This document shows positions 55,459-64,000 of a stretch of DNA of 64,000 bases, piece by piece. The first letter of the stretch is position 1; every line of letters starts with the position of its first letter. The notes beneath the pieces are model-generated. The model was given only the letters and a program-made list of their open reading frames with translations. It was not told the origin of the DNA and ran no database searches. The stretch comes from Sphingobacterium puteale (GTDB taxonomy: Bacteria; Bacteroidota; Bacteroidia; Sphingobacteriales; Sphingobacteriaceae): contig NZ_RBWS01000014.1 in NCBI RefSeq assembly GCF_003627955.1, positions 62,001 through 126,000 of the forward strand. The letters are read 5' to 3'. A program made the translations under genes and the position numbers.

Positions 55459-56719
55459 TCATATTCTTAGGAAAGTTTACTGTCATCTTGTACTGATTTA
55501 AAAACGGAGTTCCCAATAAGCCTTCTATCGGTAAGGCATCGGGACCTGTTCCGCCACCGATAGCCTGATCTGTAATTACGGTATACATATCCTGCAAATC
55601 TAGCTCACCTACTTTCGCATGGGTTAGAAACGCTATTCGATTGCCTTGGCTTATTCCATTCACCCCTTTGATATCCACCTCCCCTTCTTCAAAATCAATA
55701 TAAGATTTTAGTTCCGTTTCCAACGTCTTTTTCAACACATTGGCATTTGCACCACAATCTATTCCCATTGGATACGCCTTTCCGCCGAAGGTAATATCCA
55801 CAATCGGGATATGCCGTTTCAAGCGTAAAGGATATTGGGCCAGCAAAGGTCCTTTGTCGACTGCTTTCGATAGCAGATCACCGCGGTCATCCAATTTTTC
55901 GAGCAATAGCTCCTGCCGTCCATAATCTAATGTGAACTGATAGTTTTTCAAGATGCCAATGCCAAGCAAGCCAAAGATAGGACTACCATCTTCAAGTTGC
56001 ATATCCTCCATTTCAGCAACTGGAGCCTCAAGCCCCTGGAGTGCAATGCCCCCTATCTGAATTCGATTGCCTGCTGACCAGACCACCTGTTGCATCTGCC
56101 CACCGATCCCTGCGAAATCTACCGAAACATCGGCACGAATTTGTTCTGTTGGAACAAATTTTTTGCGCAATATAACAACGGGGGCACCGCTATCAAATTG
56201 AAAGTAACCCTTTGTGCCGTTGAACGTCGATTCTAGGTAGACCAAACCATTCACCAATTTAAAAGGAACGACCATTGTCACGGGTTGCTCCGCACTCTCT
56301 AATGCATCTGCCAATGCTTTTTCAGGATTGCCTTTCATGCGGCCTTTAACAATGCCAAGATTTATAATTTTTCCGGCACGATTAAATAAGAAACTTGGTT
56401 TGCCGGGCTTTCCATCCTGATAGGTTACTTCAAGCTGGATCTGCTCATCCCCATTGGCAAGCTTATGCCGATCGATTACTTGAAATGAACTTATAGTTGA
56501 GAATTTGTTCAATATATCGGGCACAGCAGCTTGGTTATTCATTTTGGGCAGATTACCGATCGTTGCACTATCGGCCATCATGCCCAACAGCGCTGCCGCA
56601 TCTTTCTTATTCATTGCCGCCACAATCCGATCAATCGACCTGCTATTATCAATCTGTTGTGCTAAAGCCAGATTTCCGATCAGCGACAAAGCAAGTAGCG
56701 TATACATGGTCTTTTTCAT
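55445..56719 (-). CDS. retropepsin-like aspartic protease, secreted, with NTF2-like N-terminus
   Basis: 424 residues, signal peptide 1-20. Residues about 25-125 look like an NTF2/SnoaL domain (IDRIVAAMNKKDAAALLGMM). Residues 150-424 form two pepsin-like lobes. The first has the catalytic triplet FDSG (Asp176, Ser177, Gly178) with flap-like GIGGQ; the second has IDCG (Asp321, Cys322, Gly323), in which Cys replaces Ser/Thr. LLGIGIL and LLGTPFL are the matching hydrophobic-hydrophobic-Gly elements. Asp-protease-2/retropepsin-like proteins are common in Bacteroidota and few are characterised. It ends the SusC-SusD-TlpA-hydrolase series (1 bp after the hydrolase stop). Confidence 0.85.
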   Translation of the reverse strand: MKKTMYTLLALSLIGNLALAQQIDNSRSIDRIVAAMNKKDAAALLGMMADSATIGNLPKMNNQAAVPDILNKFSTISSFQVIDRHKLANGDEQIQLEVTYQDGKPGKPSFLFNRAGKIINLGIVKGRMKGNPEKALADALESAEQPVTMVVPFKLVNGLVYLESTFNGTKGYFQFDSGAPVVILRKKFVPTEQIRADVSVDFAGIGGQMQQVVWSAGNRIQIGGIALQGLEAPVAEMEDMQLEDGSPIFGLLGIGILKNYQFTLDYGRQELLLEKLDDRGDLLSKAVDKGPLLAQYPLRLKRHIPIVDITFGGKAYPMGIDCGANANVLKKTLETELKSYIDFEEGEVDIKGVNGISQGNRIAFLTHAKVGELDLQDMYTVITDQAIGGGTGPDALPIEGLLGTPFLNQYKMTVNFPKNMISFY

Positions 56720-56720
56720 T

Positions 56721-57797
56721 TTATTTTACGGTTTCGTCTAGCCATTTCACGACTGCATCCAGAGTACTATCGGGCATTTCACCAAGTTTTGTGTACTCCG
56801 CAGGCAGGCAGGTCTGACAGGCTTGCAATAAGTGGTTTACATTTGGCAACAGGATTGTTGTTACTTTTCCCTGCTGACCGGCGCTGCTATACTGTTTCCA
56901 ATAAGCCAAATTAACCGGATCCACAAAAACATCCTTACTTCCATTGATCGCCAGGATCGGCACATCTACTTTACTTAAAAAGATCCGCGGATCGTAACTG
57001 ACAAAATAGCGGTACCAAGGTCCGATAGCCTGCTGCACATAAGACCAGATCGGAAAACGGAAATGATCGTGTTCAATACCTAAAGATTTAAAATAAAGAT
57101 CATCCTTTTGCTTCCAATAGCTGTAGACCGCATTGAGCTTGCTCTCCATGCTGTCCGACTTGGCATATTGAAAGGCGGTCGCAAACATCAGCCGATTGAT
57201 CTCATTGGATCTTTTTTTGTCCACCGCGGTCATTGGCGACGTATTGACCAGGTTTTCGTTCTGCACAAAAAGCGATTCCAGTCCGTTTGAAGCCAGACCC
57301 GACAAACTGATTAGAAAAGCAACATCTTTGCTTTGGGAAGCAGCTATCGAGATCACAGCGCCCCCTTCGCTATGTCCCAGTAAGCCGATATGTCTCAAGT
57401 CAACATTCTTTTCCGTTTTCAAAAACTGCAGCGCGCCCAATACGTCAAGGGCAAAATCTGCCGTGGTCGCATAGCGGTAGCCGCCTGTCGTTTTCCCCAC
57501 ACCGCGGTCATCCATACGCAAAACCACATACCCCTTTGGCGTCAGGTAATTGGCGATGCGGGCAAACATCTTTGTCCCGGCCATCGAACCGTCACGGTCC
57601 TGTGGACCGGTACCTGACACAATAATAATAGCCGGATATTTCCCCGCCTTGACAGGCGAGGAAATGGTGGCACCGATGGTAATACTATCTGCTTTTGATT
57701 TAAAGACAACCTCCTTTTGCTTGATGGCCTGCGCTGAAATATGGCCATAAAAAAGCAATGAAAGTGCGGCCAGCAGCAGTGATTTAATTGTTTTCAT
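56721..57797 (-). CDS. secreted alpha/beta-hydrolase (dienelactone/peptidase-like)
   Basis: 358 residues, signal peptide about 1-22. Motifs: IIVSGTGPQDRDG (oxyanion region), MDDRGVGKTTGG, nucleophile elbow GLLGHSEGGA, acid Asp in INGSKDVFVDPVN, and base His in PNVNHLLQ. This is the group of secreted hydrolases annotated as S9-type or DLH-like, with peptide or ester substrates. It is packed between the TlpA-like gene (4 bp) and the retropepsin gene (1 bp), so a shared job in processing an imported molecule is likely. Confidence 0.88.
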   Translation of the reverse strand: MKTIKSLLLAALSLLFYGHISAQAIKQKEVVFKSKADSITIGATISSPVKAGKYPAIIIVSGTGPQDRDGSMAGTKMFARIANYLTPKGYVVLRMDDRGVGKTTGGYRYATTADFALDVLGALQFLKTEKNVDLRHIGLLGHSEGGAVISIAASQSKDVAFLISLSGLASNGLESLFVQNENLVNTSPMTAVDKKRSNEINRLMFATAFQYAKSDSMESKLNAVYSYWKQKDDLYFKSLGIEHDHFRFPIWSYVQQAIGPWYRYFVSYDPRIFLSKVDVPILAINGSKDVFVDPVNLAYWKQYSSAGQQGKVTTILLPNVNHLLQACQTCLPAEYTKLGEMPDSTLDAVVKWLDETVK

Positions 57798-57801
57798 GTC
57801 C

Positions 57802-59766
57802 TTATTTCCCTGCTTTTAAAATGTTGACCATTTCAATGATTTCATCGGCAAGCTCTGAGGTGCTGCCCATGTAGCCAACCTCCGAAAAGCGAAGTTTACC
57901 ATTTGGACCCACCACCATTTTGTGCGGTATTGGCCCCACGCCAGCTGCCTTCGAAGCCTTACTATCCGCATCCAGCAATACCGTGAACGGGTAGTTATTT
58001 TCTTTCATATAATTGGTCACATAATCTTTCATATCCGACTTGCGCTCTTGTGTATTAATAAAGTAGAAGACGACATTCGGATCATTTTTGAAATGGTCCA
58101 CCGCCAGTTTCATACCTGGAAATGCGCCCTTGCATGGTGCGCACCAAGATGCCCAGAAATCCAGCACAACAATTTTCCCTTTTTGGGCCGATAGGCGTAC
58201 TTTTTTTCCATATTGATCCAACAGCTCAAAATCTGCGATATCCTTGTTGATTAAAAGTTTCTGCACTTTTTCCTTCAGTTCTTTGCCTTTGTCTGCATTT
58301 TTTAGACCAGCAAGATACTGATCATAGCCTTTATCCGATTTGTGTCTTAGGCTATAACTTTTTTTCATCAGTTCCAGCATATACGTCGAGCTCTGATTCA
58401 TCGCATAACTTTTCTCCAGTGCCATCTGCAATTCTTTTGCCTTCCCCTGCCCTTCCAGTACGCGTACATAGGTATCGTTCAAGTCCGCATTTTTGTAGCT
58501 TGCCGTGCTCTGTGCAGCAGCAGCATACACAAAGGCTTCATCGTAAAGTTTATTGTCCACCAATATCTTGGCAAATAAAGGAGCACTGGAATAATACAAT
58601 GTCGCATATTTATCGCCTTGAAAATTATCCTTGTAGTAATTTAAACGTTCCATAATGACACGTGCATAAGGTAATATCTCGACGGGTCCCATACTTTTTT
58701 GCGAAATATAGGGAACGTCCAAAGAACGATAGATCACATTAGAAAGTGCTTCATAGGGTGCTATCTTGGACATATATTTACTGTAGTTGGCAAGATCTTT
58801 TTTCATACTTGTATACACCGAAATGATCCAGTAAGCGCTGATATAACTGATCCGGTTGGCCTCATTAAAAGCAACTTCAGCTTCCTGATAAGGATGTTTG
58901 TCAATAAAATCCGTCGCAGCTTTCAAGCGTTCGTCGTCCGTCTTTGCTTTTTGGATCAGATTAAAATCAGCCAGGCGCTGCTGATCCTTGACATATTGAC
59001 CGTTTGGAAACTGCGCGACAATTTTTTGCCGTATTTCCTCCGCTTTTGTGCTTTCCTTTAAAACATTTTTGTAGACACGATAGATTTCCAGCAGATCTTC
59101 TTCTCTGATATCAGGAATCTGTTCCAGGGTGTTCAGCTCCTTATCGAGCTTAGCCAAGGATTCTGGCGTATTCATATGTTTCAGGGCACTTGCTGCAGCG
59201 TAAAGCACGCGAAAACGGTTTTCGGGATGATACTGCAATTCATATTTCACCCACATCAAGAGAATTTCATCCGTCTTATAAGACGTGCTATCCACCACGT
59301 AAGGTACACCTGCAACTATATGCGGCGCGCGCAACATGCCCCAGCCTAACATTCCTCCCGACATCTGGCGTTTGTCGTTTGCTGAGAGGATATAGGAATA
59401 GGTTTGCTCCCCACCCTTATCTACCAATGTACCCGATTTAAAAACAAGATTCATCAGCCCCAAATGTGCCGGCAGAATATATTTTGCAGTCCATACCGAG
59501 TCATTTTTAGTAAACTTGAGGTCCGTCGTCGTCCATTTAAAATCGGTATAGCCTGTTAACTGTGCCGAGATATCTTCGGCATCCTTCAGCACGGTATTCC
59601 GAGCATCATATATGAGCTGTACAGTATCTTGTTCCTTTGGAAACTCGGGAATCACCTTAAAAACTTGCGGCTGTTTCTGTTGTTGCGCCAAGGCAACGGA
59701 GCAACTCATCAGTGCCCAAGCCAATATAGATGTAGTTTTCATCACCCTATTTTTCATATTTCTCAT
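57802..59766 (-). CDS. TlpA-family thioredoxin-domain protein, secreted, with long helical N-terminus
   Basis: 654 residues; the signal peptide begins best at Met9 (MKTTSILAWALMSCSVALAQ). Residues about 35-135 form a beta-rich domain, and 150-500 a long, mostly helical TPR-like segment (EIRQKIVAQFPNGQYVKDQQ and similar). The last 140 residues are a TlpA/ResA thioredoxin domain with WASWCAPC (CxxC at about 544-547) and the cis-Pro region GPIPHKMVV. It would act as a periplasmic disulfide reductase. Genes of this kind accompany SusCD pairs in many Sphingobacteriaceae, but their target is unknown. SusD is 36 bp upstream. Confidence 0.88.
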   Translation of the reverse strand: MRNMKNRVMKTTSILAWALMSCSVALAQQQKQPQVFKVIPEFPKEQDTVQLIYDARNTVLKDAEDISAQLTGYTDFKWTTTDLKFTKNDSVWTAKYILPAHLGLMNLVFKSGTLVDKGGEQTYSYILSANDKRQMSGGMLGWGMLRAPHIVAGVPYVVDSTSYKTDEILLMWVKYELQYHPENRFRVLYAAASALKHMNTPESLAKLDKELNTLEQIPDIREEDLLEIYRVYKNVLKESTKAEEIRQKIVAQFPNGQYVKDQQRLADFNLIQKAKTDDERLKAATDFIDKHPYQEAEVAFNEANRISYISAYWIISVYTSMKKDLANYSKYMSKIAPYEALSNVIYRSLDVPYISQKSMGPVEILPYARVIMERLNYYKDNFQGDKYATLYYSSAPLFAKILVDNKLYDEAFVYAAAAQSTASYKNADLNDTYVRVLEGQGKAKELQMALEKSYAMNQSSTYMLELMKKSYSLRHKSDKGYDQYLAGLKNADKGKELKEKVQKLLINKDIADFELLDQYGKKVRLSAQKGKIVVLDFWASWCAPCKGAFPGMKLAVDHFKNDPNVVFYFINTQERKSDMKDYVTNYMKENNYPFTVLLDADSKASKAAGVGPIPHKMVVGPNGKLRFSEVGYMGSTSELADEIIEMVNILKAGK

Positions 59767-59802
59767 TCTTCCTTTTTCAATAATGGATCTGCTGATTCGA
59801 TA

Positions 59803-61236
59803 TTATGGATTTTGTGCTATTTCGGGACTTAAATTGATTTCATATTGGGCGATCCGAAACACATAGCGGTTGCTATTCGGAGCCAATGTGAAGGTGCTTC
59901 CGCCGAATGTACGCGTGTAAGTTTTCTGGAAGCGCGTATCATCTTTGAGACGACGCATATCCCACCAGCGCAGCATGCGGAACATAAACTCGCGACGACG
60001 TTCCTGCATGACTTTTACCAATGCATCGTCGGCATCTGTCGCACTCAGATTGACCGTTGACCCCGGAAGAATTCTACTGGCACGTAAACGATTGACCAGT
60101 GCCATTGCCGCGGCAGGCTGATTGTCCCGTGCGGCAGCCTCCGCTTTGATCAGCAGCATTTCAGGTACTGAAGGGCCTACATTGCGGCCTTCGTTTTTGA
60201 TATAGTCCAGGTAAAAGTAGCGCCCATCATACACCTCCCAGCTCGATATTGTCGACCCCGGTACCGTAAATAAATTGTAGCGCTGGTCTGTTGCATCAAA
60301 CAGTCCCAAAAGATCCTTGCTCAAGCGCAGGGCCGTAGTAGTATAGGCAGTAATACCATTGACCGGTATTTTTGAGAGCAGGATTTCTGGATTGGATACA
60401 CGTAGCGGATAGCTGGCCATGGTAGCCGCTGTCAGCTTGGTCAAATCATTCAGTTTATCGTTCAATGCAAGGGCCTGCTCCGCAGCTTTTGCCGCATCCG
60501 CATAGCGGTTCATATACAAGTATGTACGCGCCAATAAACCATAAGCTGAGGCCTTGGAAGGTAAGGTGGTAAACTGTTGCTGCACCGGCAATGCAGGAAG
60601 TGCTGACTCAATATCCGCTAAAATGGCATCATATACCTGCTGCAGCGTACCTCTATCGAGAGACTGCTCTGTCGTTGGCTGCAAAACCAGGGGTACACCC
60701 AGATCCGTATTGGCACTTGCCTGCTGGTAAGGTTTAGCATAGGTATTGGCCAACATCAAGTAGGCCGAGGCGCGGTGAATCTTAGCTTCCGCAACCAGCT
60801 GGCTAATTTCAGCAGGCGTACCATCGGAGACATTGGGAACCTCACTGATAACGGTATTCGCATAAGCAATCGCATTGTAAAGCGCTCCCCAATTATCATC
60901 TTTATGATACTGGTTATCAATAGGGTAAATATCATCTGCCCATTGATACGCTCTACGGTAGTAACCATTAAAATCATTGCTCGCCAGTGAGATTTGCTGC
61001 GGCGAACCATCGATGATCTCCAGATCATCCGAAGCCATATCCGATACGGTCGGCGCAGCTTCCAGTGCAGTTGTATTATTTAACAAATAACGATAGTTTT
61101 CAATCGTCCCCGGTGTCAATTGTCCCTGGGTTTTTATATCGACATATTTTTCACAACCTGTCATGGTAAAGCCGATGCTTAGCGCGGCTACCACTACTGC
61201 CAATTTACGGCCGCTGTGTTTTATAGCTATTTTCAT
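59803..61236 (-). CDS. SusD/RagB-family lipoprotein (TlpA/retropepsin locus)
   Basis: 477 residues, lipoprotein signal with Cys28 in FTMTGC, then EKYVDIKTQGQLTPGTIENY. SusD helices: AYANTVISEVPNVSDG, HRASAYLMLANTYAKPYQQA, VPEMLLIKAEAAARDNQPAA, VMQERRREFMFRMLRWWDM; ending YEINLSPEIAQNP. It is one of the shorter SusD types (under 500 residues), usually paired with SusC in loci without glycosidases. The SusC gene ends 11 bp upstream. Confidence 0.93.
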   Translation of the reverse strand: MKIAIKHSGRKLAVVVAALSIGFTMTGCEKYVDIKTQGQLTPGTIENYRYLLNNTTALEAAPTVSDMASDDLEIIDGSPQQISLASNDFNGYYRRAYQWADDIYPIDNQYHKDDNWGALYNAIAYANTVISEVPNVSDGTPAEISQLVAEAKIHRASAYLMLANTYAKPYQQASANTDLGVPLVLQPTTEQSLDRGTLQQVYDAILADIESALPALPVQQQFTTLPSKASAYGLLARTYLYMNRYADAAKAAEQALALNDKLNDLTKLTAATMASYPLRVSNPEILLSKIPVNGITAYTTTALRLSKDLLGLFDATDQRYNLFTVPGSTISSWEVYDGRYFYLDYIKNEGRNVGPSVPEMLLIKAEAAARDNQPAAAMALVNRLRASRILPGSTVNLSATDADDALVKVMQERRREFMFRMLRWWDMRRLKDDTRFQKTYTRTFGGSTFTLAPNSNRYVFRIAQYEINLSPEIAQNP

Positions 61237-61247
61237 GATTTTGGCAA

Positions 61248-64000
61248 TTAGAAGTTAACATTGATAGAAAAGTTGTACGAAGGCACCGGACGCAGGTTGG
61301 TCGTATTGCCCACATAATTGGCAAAGTCCGGGTCAATCCCTTCTTTATTTGCGGTCCAGATCAGTCCCAGATTACGGACAGACCCCGTCAGGCTCACCTG
61401 CTCGATTTTTATTCTTCTTAGAAAATCTTTCGGCAAAGCATAGCTCAGGGAAATCTCCCGCAGGCGGATATAATCTCCTTTCAGTACATTGATATCCGAA
61501 TAACTGTAGCGGTACAGACTATACTGTCCATAAATATCGGCCGTTACAGCAGGGACATTGGTGGTAACCTCGTCTCCTGCCTGACGCCAGCGATCGGCAA
61601 TATCGGCACTTAAATCAAATTTGGGCAAAGTAAAACCGCGGCTCGGTGTCATGTACGACTCGATACTCGGCTTCATGAACACGCTTCCAAACTGATAGGT
61701 CATTAAGGCATAAAACGACCATTGCTTGTAGCGCAGATTCGTTTTGAGGCTTCCAAAATACGGTGCTACAGTACGGCCCATGTATTTGAGGTCGTCCACA
61801 CTTTTCAAGGTCTCTTTGACCGAAACGATGTCTCCTTCTTTATTGTAGATCTGAGTCAATCCGTTGGCATCCAGTCCAGCATGGCGAAATGCAAAAAGCT
61901 TGTCGCTTGGATAGCCCTCCAGGTAGCTAATACCAATAGGTGTATACGAATACGTAAACGTTGAGATATCTGCCGGATCAAAACGGTTATCCGTTATTTT
62001 ATTGGTATTGTAGGAGAAATTGGCCGTCATGTCCCATTGCCAGTCGGCACTACGCAACAAGATACCATTCAATCCCAGGTCAATCCCCCGGCCGCTCATG
62101 GTTGCCGTATTACGTTTGAGTGAGCCAGCGTTGATCGTCCCTACATACGGCGCAGCGATCGGAAAACCATACAATAGATCACGGCCTTTTTTAACATAAT
62201 AATCCAATGTACCGCTTAAGCGATTGTCCAATAAGCCAAAATCAAGTCCCAAATTGGTTACGTAAGTTTTCTCCCAGCGCAACTGCGGATTGGCAATAGC
62301 GATGATACTTGCCGATGGCTGCGCTGTAGGGTTGCGCGAAGCATCATCCAAAGATATATAAGTGAATGGTCGCACATCTTGCGTGATATTGCCATTTACG
62401 CCGTAGGTTGCTCTAAAACCCAATTGATTCAGCCAATGCAGGCTGTTCATAAAAGATTCTTTTCGCAGATTCCATTTAAAACCGCTCGACCATAAAGGCG
62501 TCGCACGGAAACTCCGGTCGAGGCCAAAGTTGTTGTAATCATCGTAGCGTACACTTCCTGAGAATGTAAATCGGCCATCATAGGTGTAGGCAGCGTTTGA
62601 AAAATAAGAAAGGAAACGGCGTCTGCGATCCGCCTGCTGCGGTGCACCGCCAAGGCTTTCGTTGAAGCCCTGTATGCTCGGATAAGCATTTGGCAAATAG
62701 CTCACCGCCGTATTAAACCCTGTCTGCATATTGTAGCCATAATAGGTGATATTGCCTTGCCCTGTTTCAGTCTGTCGAATTTCTGAGCCGGCAATTGCCG
62801 AGATATCGTGTTTCTGTCCCAACAAGGCATCATAGCTCAATTGGCCCCTGACGGTATAATTGTTAACATCGGTATTGATAATATTATTGATCCCCCCTTT
62901 GTTGATACCAATACTATTTGTTGAAGCTCCGATCGGTGTAAAGCGATTCAACAACGATCGGTTGGCATAGGAGCCCTCGCCGTTGTACGTCCGGTTGTTG
63001 CCAAAAGACCGCTCGTTGGAATACATCACCGATCCCTTCAAACCTTTATAGATTGGTATAGCTAAATTGATCACAGCCGAATAGTTATTGTTCTTTAATG
63101 AACGATCCATCAGTTCCAATTCCTGGAGGTAATTGTACCGCCAGTCTTTGTAGGCCGGCCCGAGGACATCGACAAATCCAGGGGTTAAACGATCATAAGC
63201 AATGCCATTGCCGTGCTCGTCCGCCAATAGCTGATAAGGCAACAACGTTGACCCGCCGGTATCGTAAATCTGGGATAGGCCGATCCCATTTTGTCTATTG
63301 CGGAAGAAAGTTCCCCGGATACTTGTTGACAAGGTGGCAATCTTAAATAACTTCCAATTGTTGTTTAAGTTTAAGGTCAGCCTTTTTCCATTTTCCCCCT
63401 TGGTATACGGATTTTCATTGGCGTAAGATGCCGAATAGAAATAGTTATTATTTTCTGTTCCATTGCTGATCGACAGATTGTACTGCTGACTGCTCATCGG
63501 GCGCAACAGGTATTGTTGAATCTGCGAACGATTATCGATCGACTTGAGCGGATTGACCAATGCATCATAATCAGCCTGCGTCATCTGCCCATTTTTCAGC
63601 CGAATGGCTGCTGCGGCAACCTCACCCGGATAATAGGTACTATAACTGTACAGATTGGTTGCAATATTATTGCCATTCAGAATATTCTTGGCCACCAGCT
63701 CCTCTTGATAGTCGATCATCTGTGCGCTGTTCATTGTACGCAGATAACCCAAATCAGGTTTCCCAGAAAAGGTTGTGTTCATGGAAAAATTGATTTTTGG
63801 GACACCCGTAACAGATCCTTTTTTTGTTGTGACCACAATAACACCATTGGCAGCCCGCACGCCATAGATTGATGCTGCAGCCGCATCCTTCAATACAGTG
63901 ATATTATCGACATCATTTGGGTTAAGCATGGCCAGATCAATACTGGAAATTGCGCCGTCAATAACGATCAAGGGAGATTTTTCGGTATCGGAATCGATAG
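61248..64000 (-). CDS. SusC/RagA-family TonB-linked transporter, 5' end beyond the window
   Basis: At least 917 residues; the frame is open to the right edge. At 63972-64000 it still reads IDSDTEKSPL ahead of IVIDGAIS, the PLIVIDG plug motif, so the N-terminal signal, any STN and the regulatory domain lie outside. Plug elements AAAASIYGVRAANGVIVVTTKKG and the complete barrel ending INVNF are present. Whether it is of the STN signalling type cannot be judged here. It leads the SusD-TlpA-hydrolase-retropepsin series. Confidence 0.95.
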   Translation of the reverse strand, partial: IDSDTEKSPLIVIDGAISSIDLAMLNPNDVDNITVLKDAAAASIYGVRAANGVIVVTTKKGSVTGVPKINFSMNTTFSGKPDLGYLRTMNSAQMIDYQEELVAKNILNGNNIATNLYSYSTYYPGEVAAAAIRLKNGQMTQADYDALVNPLKSIDNRSQIQQYLLRPMSSQQYNLSISNGTENNNYFYSASYANENPYTKGENGKRLTLNLNNNWKLFKIATLSTSIRGTFFRNRQNGIGLSQIYDTGGSTLLPYQLLADEHGNGIAYDRLTPGFVDVLGPAYKDWRYNYLQELELMDRSLKNNNYSAVINLAIPIYKGLKGSVMYSNERSFGNNRTYNGEGSYANRSLLNRFTPIGASTNSIGINKGGINNIINTDVNNYTVRGQLSYDALLGQKHDISAIAGSEIRQTETGQGNITYYGYNMQTGFNTAVSYLPNAYPSIQGFNESLGGAPQQADRRRRFLSYFSNAAYTYDGRFTFSGSVRYDDYNNFGLDRSFRATPLWSSGFKWNLRKESFMNSLHWLNQLGFRATYGVNGNITQDVRPFTYISLDDASRNPTAQPSASIIAIANPQLRWEKTYVTNLGLDFGLLDNRLSGTLDYYVKKGRDLLYGFPIAAPYVGTINAGSLKRNTATMSGRGIDLGLNGILLRSADWQWDMTANFSYNTNKITDNRFDPADISTFTYSYTPIGISYLEGYPSDKLFAFRHAGLDANGLTQIYNKEGDIVSVKETLKSVDDLKYMGRTVAPYFGSLKTNLRYKQWSFYALMTYQFGSVFMKPSIESYMTPSRGFTLPKFDLSADIADRWRQAGDEVTTNVPAVTADIYGQYSLYRYSYSDINVLKGDYIRLREISLSYALPKDFLRRIKIEQVSLTGSVRNLGLIWTANKEGIDPDFANYVGNTTNLRPVPSYNFSINVNF

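Noticed and set aside
1..64000. CRISPR arrays, tRNA or rRNA genes, prophage or integrase genes, toxin-antitoxin or restriction systems
   Set aside because: I read for regular repeats, cloverleaf-like segments and hallmark proteins on both strands and saw none beyond the KilA-N and IS3 remnants.

Overview
The window reads as chromosomal DNA of a Bacteroidota bacterium, most likely Sphingobacteriaceae (Sphingobacterium/Pedobacter-like). The support is four SusC/SusD outer-membrane uptake pairs, a hybrid two-component system, FecI/FecR-type sigma/anti-sigma pairs, DUF4249 with its TonB-dependent receptor, the absence of Shine-Dalgarno sites, and one good TAnnTTTG -7 box. The genus is inference; no rRNA or tRNA is present.

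Layout. (1) 1-15713, minus strand: a pectin utilisation locus. It has the N-terminus of a GH95 enzyme cut by the left edge, a secreted esterase, a GH28 polygalacturonase-family enzyme, a beta-helix surface lipoprotein, SusD, SusC, a CE8 pectin methylesterase, and a hybrid sensor/AraC regulator (HTCS). (2) 15714-16879: a KilA-N family remnant and one small unknown ORF. (3) 16880-26955, minus: a second glycan locus (GH43, GH29 fucosidase-like, SusD, SusC with STN domain, FecR, ECF sigma). (4) 27393-38004: a mixed accessory stretch. It holds a small lipoprotein, an exported Nudix-like protein, two tandem beta-lactamase-fold serine hydrolases, an IS3 fragment, an alpha/beta hydrolase, a run of small redox/detoxification genes (DUF4440, flavin reductase, ABM monooxygenase, AhpD-like, LysE, DoxX), a collapsed oxidoreductase pseudogene, a beta-barrel protein and an AraC regulator. 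(5) 38348-47489, minus: a third Sus locus with no glycoside hydrolase but with a secreted HExxH protein and a DUF1735-F5/8C lipoprotein, driven by its own FecR/sigma pair. (6) 47742-52350: a phytoene-desaturase-like fragment, secreted hydroxyisourate hydrolase, DUF4249 lipoprotein, TonB receptor and a MarR-like regulator. (7) 52927-55115, plus: AraC regulator and TetA-like exporter. (8) 55258-64000: a truncated DUF4369/TlpA fragment, then a minus-strand locus of SusC (cut by the right edge), SusD, TlpA-like thioredoxin protein, alpha/beta hydrolase and retropepsin-like protein, in visibly more GC-rich DNA.

How it works together. Two regulatory designs sit side by side. The pectin locus uses an HTCS sensor and its SusC has no N-terminal STN signalling domain. 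Loci 3 and 5 use sigma/FecR pairs and their SusC proteins do carry STN domains, as expected for trans-envelope signalling. I saw no convincing wholly new system. The less ordinary content is a set of collapsed genes that keep their first codons and lose their middle, a Sus locus equipped with a putative metallopeptidase instead of glycosidases, the SusCD/TlpA/retropepsin locus, and several perfect inverted repeats at regulatory positions.
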